Assembly: GCA_943789375.1 (NCBI GenBank)
Contig: CALSTX010000006.1
Span: 111,022-175,021, forward strand
Reading direction: 5' to 3'
Origin: an uncultured Opitutales bacterium
GTDB taxonomy: Bacteria; Verrucomicrobiota; Verrucomicrobiia; Opitutales; Seribacteraceae
Length of the DNA: 64,000 bases
Part shown: piece by piece, positions 18,574 to 26,896 of the stretch
Position numbering within the stretch: the stretch's first letter is position 1
Layout: the number at the start of each line of letters is the position of its first letter
Translations under genes and position numbers: made by a program
Notes under the pieces: generated by a model
Told to the model about the DNA's origin: nothing
Database searches by the model: none
Seen by the model: only the letters and a program-made list of their open reading frames with translations

Positions 18574-20578
18574 ATTTTCTTCTTTTTGAAGAGTACCCCC
18601 CTTTATTTGCTTTCTGAATACTATTGCCTCCACCTTGTAAAAAACTCATTTGGTCCCGTAATAATGCAGCTTTTTCAAACTCTAGTTTTCTTACAGCCTC
18701 AAGCATTTCCTTTTCAAGTTGCTTGAGTAATTTTTTGATATCTTTTTTGGAGACATCTTCAGAAACAGCGAGTAAGTCCTCCTCCTCTTTTTTCTTCACT
18801 AGACTTTCCTGAATCGGACGGTTTACCCCTTTGGGGATAATTCCGTGTTTTTCATTGTAAGCCATTTGTTTTTCCCTGCGATATTGGCAAACATTCCATG
18901 CTTTGGTTAAGGATTTGGTCATTACATCCGCATAAAAAATAACTCTTCCATCGACATGCCTGGCCGCACGACCTGCTGTCTGAATAAGGCTTGTCTCGCT
19001 TCTTAAAAAACCTTCTTTGTCAGCATCTAACACAATCACCAATGCAACTTCAGGAAGGTCCAAGCCTTCTCTTAATAGATTAACTCCAACCAGTACATCA
19101 AAAGACCCTGACCGCAGGTTCCGTAGGATTTCCACTCGTTCAATCGCATCAATATCTGAGTGTAAGTATTCTACTTTAATTTGGTGGTCACGAAGAAAAT
19201 CGGTCAAGTCTTCCGACATTCTTTTGGTGAGCGTTGTGACTAAAATACGGTCTCCCTTCTGGGCTACTTTTTTGATCTCGTTTATACAATCCTCTACCTG
19301 ACCTTTGATCGGTCGTCTTTCCATTTCTGGATCAAGTAGCCCTGTTGGTCGAATTAACTGCTCTGCGATACAGCTTGATCGTTCCAACTCCAATGGTGCT
19401 GGGGTTGCGGATACATAAACGGTTTGCTTGGTTACTTGATTAAACTCATCAGGTTTTAACGGGCGGTTATCCAAAGCGGAAGGTAATCTGAAGCCAAAGT
19501 CTACTAGTTTTTTCTTCCGTGATAAATCTCCATGAAACATGCCACCAACTTGAGGGAGCGTGACATGGCTTTCATCGACGAACACAAGAAAATCATCGGG
19601 AAAGAAATCTATTAAGCACCAGGGCCGCTGTCCTGGCTTGCGACCTGATAGGTGCCTCGAATAATTTTCGATACCGTTACAAAACCCGATTTCCTTGAGC
19701 ATTTCTAGATCGTACTCAGTGCGCATACGGATTCTTTGAGCTTCTAGAAGGAGGTCATTTTTCTCATACCAGGCAACACGTTCTTCTAACTCTTTCTCAA
19801 TGGCTTTACAGGCAACTTCTCTTTTGTCTTTTGTGGTAACATACTGGTTTGCTGGGTAAACCCGGTAATTTTCAAGCTCGCGCAGTGTCTCTCCAGTCAT
19901 GAGGTCAAACTCCCGAATTGATTCTACTTCCTCTCCCCAAAATTCAACTCGTATTGGATTGTTTGCGTAAGCTGGGAAAAGATCGACAACATCTCCCCTT
20001 ACACTAAATTTTCCCGCTTTAAGCTCTACATCATTCCGGTTGTACAAGGCTTCCACGAGGTTTTCTAAAAGCAAATCTCTTCCGGATTCTTTCCCTTTGC
20101 AGATTTCATAGGAGAGAGACTTGAAGTCTTCTGGCGAACCCAGTCCATAAATACAGGAAACACTTGCGATTACTAAGACATCACGCCGGCTAATCAATGA
20201 GCCGGTGGCGGCCAGCCTTAAGCGTTCAATTTCTTCATTGATTGAGGAGTCTTTCTCAATGAATGTGTCAGAAGAGGGTACATAGGCTTCGGGCTGATAG
20301 TAGTCATAATAGCTGACAAAATATTCCACTGCATTATCTGGAAAAAAAGACTTAAACTCGGAGTATAGCTGTGCCGCGAGTGTTTTGTTATGCGAAATAA
20401 TCAGAGCAGGTCGTTGTAATTTTTCTATTACATTGGCCATAGAAAAAGTCTTACCTGAGCCAGTCACGCCAAGCAAAGTTTGAGCTTGGTGTCCGGCTTC
20501 AATGGAGGAGACTAGGCTGGAAATTGCCTGTGGTTGATCTCCTTGTGGTTTGTAATCCGAGCAAAGTCGAAACTTCAT
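18557..20578 (-). CDS. uvrB: excinuclease ABC subunit B
   Basis: LLGVTGSGKTFSMANVI, YFVSYYDYYQPEAYVPSSDTFIEKD, DFLVFVDESHVTLPQ, GVNLLREGLDLPEVALV, C-terminal UVR motif. Confidence 0.98.
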   Translation of the reverse strand: MKFRLCSDYKPQGDQPQAISSLVSSIEAGHQAQTLLGVTGSGKTFSMANVIEKLQRPALIISHNKTLAAQLYSEFKSFFPDNAVEYFVSYYDYYQPEAYVPSSDTFIEKDSSINEEIERLRLAATGSLISRRDVLVIASVSCIYGLGSPEDFKSLSYEICKGKESGRDLLLENLVEALYNRNDVELKAGKFSVRGDVVDLFPAYANNPIRVEFWGEEVESIREFDLMTGETLRELENYRVYPANQYVTTKDKREVACKAIEKELEERVAWYEKNDLLLEAQRIRMRTEYDLEMLKEIGFCNGIENYSRHLSGRKPGQRPWCLIDFFPDDFLVFVDESHVTLPQVGGMFHGDLSRKKKLVDFGFRLPSALDNRPLKPDEFNQVTKQTVYVSATPAPLELERSSCIAEQLIRPTGLLDPEMERRPIKGQVEDCINEIKKVAQKGDRILVTTLTKRMSEDLTDFLRDHQIKVEYLHSDIDAIERVEILRNLRSGSFDVLVGVNLLREGLDLPEVALVIVLDADKEGFLRSETSLIQTAGRAARHVDGRVIFYADVMTKSLTKAWNVCQYRREKQMAYNEKHGIIPKGVNRPIQESLVKKKEEEDLLAVSEDVSKKDIKKLLKQLEKEMLEAVRKLEFEKAALLRDQMSFLQGGGNSIQKANKGGYSSKRRKYGKRK

Positions 20579-20599
20579 AATGTATCTATACGGATATCC

Positions 20600-21913
20600 C
20601 TATACTTTGGTAGCGTAATAGTCATGCTCACCTTCTGATTTCCCAATCACGGCAGCAGCACAACTGTCCCCAAATACATTAACGGCTGTTCTTGCCATGT
20701 CTAAAATTCTATCAACTACGTAGACAATACCAACTCCAATGCCAATGGTTTCTTCTGGGAAACCAACGGCTTGAAGTATTACAATGATAGCGACGAGGCT
20801 AGCTGAGGGAATACCCGCGACCCCTACTGAGGTCAATAATGCCATCACTACGACTGAGAATTGAACGGACCAGCTCATATCAATTCCAAACAATTGGGCT
20901 AAGAAGACCACGACAACGCATTCAAAAAGAGCAGTACCATCCATATTCATGGTTGCTCCAAGAGGTAATGTAAAGCTTCCAACTTTTTGAGATACTCCAA
21001 CTCTTTGGGTGACACACTTCATGGTAAGAGGAAGGGTCGCTGATGAAGAAGCGGTAGAGAAAGCGGTCAGCAGTGCCGGAAACATAGCTTGGAGGTGGTT
21101 GATGAAATTGATCTTCCCAAGAACCCTCAACAATAATGGTAAAATAATTAGACTATGAATCAAAAGCCCGCATAGAACCGTTAAGGCAAACCCTCCCATA
21201 ACCGAAAGAGTATCGACGCCAACCGTCATTAAAGTAGGGGTAACGAGACCAAAGATACCATAGGGTGCAAATGAGATAATAAAGTTGGTAAGACTTAAAA
21301 TAACCGAATTTAAACTTTCCCAAAACTCGGTCTGATTTTGCTTTCCCTTCTGCGGCAAACGGGAAATGAAGAATCCAAAGAGTAAGCTAAAAAAGATTAA
21401 GCCTAAAAGTTGACCTTCCACCCCAGCCTTAAATAAGTTGGTCGGAATCATTCTGTGAAAGATTTCTAGTAAGTTGACCCAGCCATTGTCAGCTCGGTCC
21501 ATGGCAGAATTAAGCTTTTCCGTATCAAATGCCTGATGGCTTTGTAGCATTTTATCCCGAATATCTTCATCCACGATTCCCGGTTGAAAGATATTTACGC
21601 AAAGCAAGCCAACCGTAACTGCGAGAACTCCAGAAAGGGTATAGAATCCAAAGGTTTTCAGACCAAGCCTTTTGAAGTTTGATTCTCCTCCAATTTTGGC
21701 AATACCACATATAATCGAAGTCATGATTAAGGGAACCACCACCATTTTTAATGCATTCAGAAAGAGTGTTCCAATGAATTGGCAGCTTGTTACTAGGTAA
21801 TGGAACCAATCAGGCTTCGCTTCCAATTCCTTGGTTTCAAAGTTTGCCAGCAAGCCTAGGGTAAAAGAAAGGATAAGGGAAAGAAGTATTTTGTGGTGCA
21901 GGGCAGTTTTCAT
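20600..21913 (-). CDS. dicarboxylate/amino acid:cation symporter (DAACS family)
   Basis: ALLTAFSTASSSATLPLTMKC and FTLPLGATMNMDGTALFECV signatures. Confidence 0.9.
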   Translation of the reverse strand: MKTALHHKILLSLILSFTLGLLANFETKELEAKPDWFHYLVTSCQFIGTLFLNALKMVVVPLIMTSIICGIAKIGGESNFKRLGLKTFGFYTLSGVLAVTVGLLCVNIFQPGIVDEDIRDKMLQSHQAFDTEKLNSAMDRADNGWVNLLEIFHRMIPTNLFKAGVEGQLLGLIFFSLLFGFFISRLPQKGKQNQTEFWESLNSVILSLTNFIISFAPYGIFGLVTPTLMTVGVDTLSVMGGFALTVLCGLLIHSLIILPLLLRVLGKINFINHLQAMFPALLTAFSTASSSATLPLTMKCVTQRVGVSQKVGSFTLPLGATMNMDGTALFECVVVVFLAQLFGIDMSWSVQFSVVVMALLTSVGVAGIPSASLVAIIVILQAVGFPEETIGIGVGIVYVVDRILDMARTAVNVFGDSCAAAVIGKSEGEHDYYATKV

Positions 21914-21947
21914 AGATTCAAGAGTAAGGGCAAAGAAGAGAACTCAT

Positions 21948-22613
21948 TTACATTAGTTCTACAATCGAGCGAATGGTCAATTCCTTTGGTGAGTCAAAAA
22001 GAATATGAGCTCCTGCTCGGGTTAAGTCAGCCGCGGTTTGAGATGTCTTGATGGCCACAGCCTTCATGCCACCGATTCGGGCAGCTTTTATCCCGTGAGT
22101 GCTGTCTTCAAATACCACGCACTGAGCGGGTGGATAGTGTAGCAGTTCTGCTCCTTTAAGAAAAACTTCAGGGTCGGGTTTTCCCCGAGTCACATTTTCG
22201 GCACAAATTGCACCCTGAAAAAAGGATTCAATCCCAAGTTGCTGGAATGCGAGTTCAATATTTTCCCTTGCTGTTGATGTTCCAATAACGGCAGGTATCT
22301 GATGCATTTGCATTTCCTCTAAAAACCCCCTCATCCCATCAAGGACCTGAATCCCGCTAGATTTTACAAATTGCCTGTAGAGTTTTTCTTTCCTGTCTCC
22401 CCATACTTTTATTTTTTCTGGGTCACTGGACCACCTTAGGACTTCTGGGATAATGACTTCATTTCGCTTGCCAAAGCCTTGCTTGAAATGATTTTTGGGC
22501 AAGGGTAGGGCTACTTCCTCTGCCAAGGCTTCCCAGCTTTTTTCATGCAAAGTTGAAGAGTCAACAATTACGCCATCCCAATCAAATATAAACCCTAGTT
22601 CGGGCATGCTCAA
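21948..22613 (-). CDS. HAD family phosphatase (beta-phosphoglucomutase-like)
   Basis: FIFDWDGVIVDSS, VIGTSTARENIELAF, KPDPEVFLKGAELL, VVFEDSTHGIKAAR; TTG start overlaps the upstream stop (ATG at 22607 is the alternative). Confidence 0.87.
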   Translation of the reverse strand: MSMPELGFIFDWDGVIVDSSTLHEKSWEALAEEVALPLPKNHFKQGFGKRNEVIIPEVLRWSSDPEKIKVWGDRKEKLYRQFVKSSGIQVLDGMRGFLEEMQMHQIPAVIGTSTARENIELAFQQLGIESFFQGAICAENVTRGKPDPEVFLKGAELLHYPPAQCVVFEDSTHGIKAARIGGMKAVAIKTSQTAADLTRAGAHILFDSPKELTIRSIVELM

Positions 22614-24922
22614 TCAATGCTGTACTTTGGTGCAACTGTGATATTTTGGTCTTGCTCATCAGCTAAACTTTTAAGGAATTCCGATTGTAATGCTTCCGGC
22701 GTGGTGGAAGTATTGGAATCAGCCAAAGAGTCGGTTGAGACTGAGTTGTTTGATTCATTCTTGTCATAAACTTCAAGAAAGGTGGGTAGAGGAGGACCAA
22801 TGAGAGGTTCTCTAACTGTGGGTGTGTCATCAGGTTCCTCAAGCACTTTTGTAGTTACCCGTTCGCTGAGGATTTTATTAAGCAAGTCCCGGGTCTCGGT
22901 TGCCTCTGCATTATCAAACCCGAGAAGTTTTTCTTGCTTGGCTAAGGTGTCTCCCAGCGCTTCCATGGCTGCATCCTTTCGGTTGGCTAGGTAGTGGAGT
23001 TTTCCAATTCGAAACATGGTCTGCAAGGTCATGGGGTCCTGTTCTCCCAATATAGCCAATTCAATATCTAAGGTTCTTTCACTCAAGGCATAAGCATCTT
23101 CTTCTTTGCCTAGATCTAAGAAAACATCTGCAAGTTCATTCATCGCACGCAGTGTTTCAGGGTGTTCCAGCCCATATTTTTTTTCCAGCCTCTGTTTGAC
23201 GGCAGTTTGTACCTTTTCCGCTTCACTTAATTTGTCCTGTAAACGATAAATTCGTGCGATCGCTTTGAGGGTGAAAAGAGTCTCTGGGTGCATGTCACCA
23301 AGAGCTTTTTCCTTGGCAGCCTCAATGCGGAGGTAAAGATCAAGGGCCCGGTCCAAGTCTTTTCTGCCTGCCACTATTTCTGCGAGTGAATCCATTGCGC
23401 CAAGAGTGTCCGGGTGAGTCTCGCCAAGAATGGTGGTGAGCTTGCTGACTAATTCTTTAGAGAGTTTTTCTGCATCATCTAGTTTATCTGATTTGCGCAG
23501 TGCTTCCACCAGAACTTGTCCTCTTCGAAGACTCAGAACATGGTTTTCTCCGAGGTGTAATCGAGAACGTTCAAAAACATTTCGGATTAAGCTTTCAGCT
23601 TGGGATATTTTTTCACGAGCAATGAAAATTTTTGAAAGTTCTGTTTTACACTTTAACATTAACGGGTCTTCCTGTGTACGGTTTTGATCGGTGAGGAAGG
23701 ATAAGGTTTCAGTGCATCGGTCTTCGGCTTGCTCTAATTTACCGATTCGACGAAATACCGTTGCTAAATCAATTTGAGCATCGATTACTTCAATGTGCTC
23801 AGTTCCTAATTCATGGGTTCTCTGTGCGAGCATTTGAACGAGCATCGGTTCCGCTTCAAGGTAATTACCTAAAGCTTCGTGGACCATAGCAATTTCATTC
23901 ATCGCTTTGAGCCGGGTCGGTAATTCTTTTCCAATCTTTTCAGCAAACAAGATCAAAACTCTTTCAAGCTCAGCCTCTGCTTTTTCATAGGAACGAATTG
24001 ATCGATAGGTTTTACCTAGGCAATACCTAATCTCGGCTTCCACTTCTGGTTCTACAGATAACTCGGCCGCTCTTTTGGAGCCTTGGTCCAACATGGCTTT
24101 TAGAAGTTCGGTATCCATGCCAGCCGTATTTTGTGGGTCAAGAGATACAAAAAGTTCCTGTACGAAATTGGTAATGGTTTGGGTTTTGGCAAGTTCTTCT
24201 TCCGCAGCCTGTCTCTCGGCAACGGCACTTGCCCGAGCTAGGGTGGCTTCCTGTTGTTGGTAGAAGGCATAAATGGCCAAGCCAATAGCAGAGAGAGCAA
24301 GGACCGTGGATGCGGTTGCTATCCAGGCAAGACGACGTTGCCGGGCAAGCATATCTCTTTGCTTTAATTCATCGAGCCCGACACCTAAGAGCCCAGCCAT
24401 GACCTTGAGCAGGGCATCTTTTTCTCCGTCTGCGTATTCCCGAAGATCAGCAGCACCTGGCTCATGGATTTGTTCAGTGATTTCACCTGACTGATCGATT
24501 CTTCTACGAGCAGCTAGAGGCAAGCACTCTTTATCGGGGTCGTTTTTTACATCAGCCGCCATCGGTTCTCCATCGACAACCAGGCAAAGGACGCGATCTG
24601 CTTTCCCCATCGCTTTGAACATCCTGATTTCTTCATTTACCCAACGAGATTTTACAGCATGGGGAGAGCATAGGACTATCAGGTGTGAAGAATCATGAAG
24701 GGCTTGCTCAATGAGCGGTCCTAACTGAGCAGCTCCCGCAAGTTCATCCCGGTCGCGGAAAATTGGATAAAGGCGGGAAGGGACAGGGCCAAACTGGCTA
24801 TTTTTACCGATTAAGTGCTTGGGTACACGGAAGTTTTCCAGCTTTTTGCGAAGCCAGCGAGCCCGTTCTTCATCCCTGTGTGCATAGGTTATGAAGGCTT
24901 TGTACTTATATTGGCTATTCAT
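22610..24922 (-). CDS. TIR domain - transmembrane - TPR protein
   Basis: N-terminal YKAFITYAHRDEERARWLRKKLE...LYPIFRDRDELAG...SRWVNEEIRMF (TIR); TM LAWIATASTVLALSAIGLAIYAFY; kinesin-light-chain-type TPRs (LGEQDPMTLQTMFRIGKLHY etc.). Confidence 0.85.
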   Translation of the reverse strand: MNSQYKYKAFITYAHRDEERARWLRKKLENFRVPKHLIGKNSQFGPVPSRLYPIFRDRDELAGAAQLGPLIEQALHDSSHLIVLCSPHAVKSRWVNEEIRMFKAMGKADRVLCLVVDGEPMAADVKNDPDKECLPLAARRRIDQSGEITEQIHEPGAADLREYADGEKDALLKVMAGLLGVGLDELKQRDMLARQRRLAWIATASTVLALSAIGLAIYAFYQQQEATLARASAVAERQAAEEELAKTQTITNFVQELFVSLDPQNTAGMDTELLKAMLDQGSKRAAELSVEPEVEAEIRYCLGKTYRSIRSYEKAEAELERVLILFAEKIGKELPTRLKAMNEIAMVHEALGNYLEAEPMLVQMLAQRTHELGTEHIEVIDAQIDLATVFRRIGKLEQAEDRCTETLSFLTDQNRTQEDPLMLKCKTELSKIFIAREKISQAESLIRNVFERSRLHLGENHVLSLRRGQVLVEALRKSDKLDDAEKLSKELVSKLTTILGETHPDTLGAMDSLAEIVAGRKDLDRALDLYLRIEAAKEKALGDMHPETLFTLKAIARIYRLQDKLSEAEKVQTAVKQRLEKKYGLEHPETLRAMNELADVFLDLGKEEDAYALSERTLDIELAILGEQDPMTLQTMFRIGKLHYLANRKDAAMEALGDTLAKQEKLLGFDNAEATETRDLLNKILSERVTTKVLEEPDDTPTVREPLIGPPLPTFLEVYDKNESNNSVSTDSLADSNTSTTPEALQSEFLKSLADEQDQNITVAPKYSID

Positions 24923-25044
24923 TACATACTGTATATGACTTACATAATCGTGAGCACTGTATCTGGCAAGGTAATCAAATTTGTAATTACAAGTTATCTT
25001 TAATATTCTTCGACACCATCTTCAAAACCGACAGAGATTCGATT

Positions 25045-25809
25045 TTATTTCTCAGCTTTTTCTTTTACCGTCCAAAGTCTAACTTTATTCTTTGGGCTGA
25101 CTTGGCCAACAAAGGCTTCATATTTTTTCTTCATTCTAATGGATTGTACTTGAGCAGCACTAATCAACCGAGATTTCGAGCGTAAGGGTGTTGGGAAATT
25201 ATTGAGAAGGCGACAACTTGAAAGCAAAAGAGGAAGCTCAATCTTTATATTTTGACTAATAAGCCCTTTTTCCCCTGAAACAATAGCCAAATCTCCAGCA
25301 TTTAACACCCCATCAACTTTCTCATTTCCCGCTTTAAACTCTCCTTCCAAAACAATTATCTTAAAGCCTTGATGGTCTGTTTTTTGGATTAACCAAGTTC
25401 CTATCCCATGGATTTTTGTTTCACAAGATGCAGTACTTAGGGTGAAGTGTATATTTTGTCGGTGTGAGAATAGCGCGGAACCTTGAAAGAAAAAGAAATC
25501 ATTCGGATTCCTTATTTCAATAGCTGTGGACTGTCCTAACCTTAATACGAGGACAAAAGATCTCTTTTGCTCTAACTCAAGATAGGAAGATTTTGCAGAC
25601 ACAAGAGCAAAGGGGAAGGGGGACTCAATACTTGCTTCAGTTTCAAGTTTTTTTGTATTTTCAATGTTGTGTATCTTGGGTTGGAGATAAGTGTTACCTG
25701 TTGCGTACTTTACAGCCCAGTTCGATGCATCTGCCTTTCCCCAAAAAAAGAAAGCAGAAATAGTATAAAATATTGAGCAGCTTTGGAATATTAGCCGCAT
25801 AAAGAGCAT
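25045..25809 (-). CDS. small FecR-like secreted protein
   Basis: Signal peptide; FFQGSALFSHRQNIHFTLSTASCETKIHGIGTWLIQKTDHQGFKIIVLEGEFKA...LNAGDLAIVSGEKG resembles FecR domain. Confidence 0.5.
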   Translation of the reverse strand: MLFMRLIFQSCSIFYTISAFFFWGKADASNWAVKYATGNTYLQPKIHNIENTKKLETEASIESPFPFALVSAKSSYLELEQKRSFVLVLRLGQSTAIEIRNPNDFFFFQGSALFSHRQNIHFTLSTASCETKIHGIGTWLIQKTDHQGFKIIVLEGEFKAGNEKVDGVLNAGDLAIVSGEKGLISQNIKIELPLLLSSCRLLNNFPTPLRSKSRLISAAQVQSIRMKKKYEAFVGQVSPKNKVRLWTVKEKAEK

Positions 25810-25825
25810 TCGCTGAGGTTAGCTT

Positions 25826-26866
25826 TTAAAATTTAGCGTCCAATGCTACCCCAAAGCCCGGGTCGATTCGAGTGAAATCCTTACCAGATATATTTGAGTT
25901 TCGAGTAGTTAAATTGAGATGACTTTTAAGGCTCAACCATTCGCTGAAGTAATATTTTAGTTGTAACCCTAGGTTCATCATGAAATCAGTTTGCTCCTTG
26001 TTGTAACTAGTATCCTCGTTTGAGTACCTAGATAAAGCAAACCGAAGAAAGGGACTAAGTTCGATCTTACCAAGGGGCATGTTCAACCCAAATAAAAGAG
26101 CAGTTTCGAAGCGGTCCATTATGTCCTCTATTGGTTGAGCTTTACTATTAGTATAGTGGTAGGCTACAGACCATTCAATAAAAGCTTGTACATTGCCAAT
26201 CTGAAGCCCTTTCCCCAAAGCTATCGTTGGAGATGTTTCCCGGTATGTTTGGTGCATCCCTGAGTTTGGATCGAATTGAAAAGAAGAAGCCAAACTCCCC
26301 CGCAGAGACCAACCCCCGCTGAATTGGAAAATACCAGCAAAGCTGATGCTGAGTGAATCAGAATCGAGGATATCTAAATCGTCATGACCAAAGTGATTAA
26401 CTCTTGTGAAGTTAATACTCGCTAGGGGTGAAAAGGATGCACCACCAAGGTCAAATGCTCCTAGTAAGAAATTATTTCGTAAGGAGTTTTCCCAAACACC
26501 GGCTGAGTCAAATGTATCAGAAGTGGACTCCATTGAGGCTGGGTTGTTACTGTAACCGAGCTTAGTTTCAAAACCTAAATGGTAGCCAAAACCAGTTTTC
26601 TTTTCTTCTACTGGGCGTTGAATACCAAGGTCAGATTCAGCGATTTCCCCGCTAATCGAAGATGGTGCTTTTTCTCGATTAAGCAAAGATTGCCTCGCTC
26701 GGTAGTCATCAATTTGGTTCGTCGGCAAGTCATATTGACGAGTTGGTTGACGGGTTTGTGCATCGACTACTAAGGGTAACGACGGGATGAGCAAAATCAA
26801 TGAAATGGCAGAAAGGTGCTGTGCGAAAAGAGGAATATGCTTCATAGCTTTTGAGTAAAGAGTCAC
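25826..26866 (-). CDS. putative outer-membrane beta-barrel protein
   Basis: Signal peptide; alternating amphipathic strands (GFGYHLGFETKLGYSNNPAS, SWSLRGSLASSFQF-type), C-terminal aromatic ...FGVALDAKF. Confidence 0.6.
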   Translation of the reverse strand: MTLYSKAMKHIPLFAQHLSAISLILLIPSLPLVVDAQTRQPTRQYDLPTNQIDDYRARQSLLNREKAPSSISGEIAESDLGIQRPVEEKKTGFGYHLGFETKLGYSNNPASMESTSDTFDSAGVWENSLRNNFLLGAFDLGGASFSPLASINFTRVNHFGHDDLDILDSDSLSISFAGIFQFSGGWSLRGSLASSFQFDPNSGMHQTYRETSPTIALGKGLQIGNVQAFIEWSVAYHYTNSKAQPIEDIMDRFETALLFGLNMPLGKIELSPFLRFALSRYSNEDTSYNKEQTDFMMNLGLQLKYYFSEWLSLKSHLNLTTRNSNISGKDFTRIDPGFGVALDAKF

Positions 26867-26896
26867 GAATAATTTGAATCCAGTAAGAATAAATGA

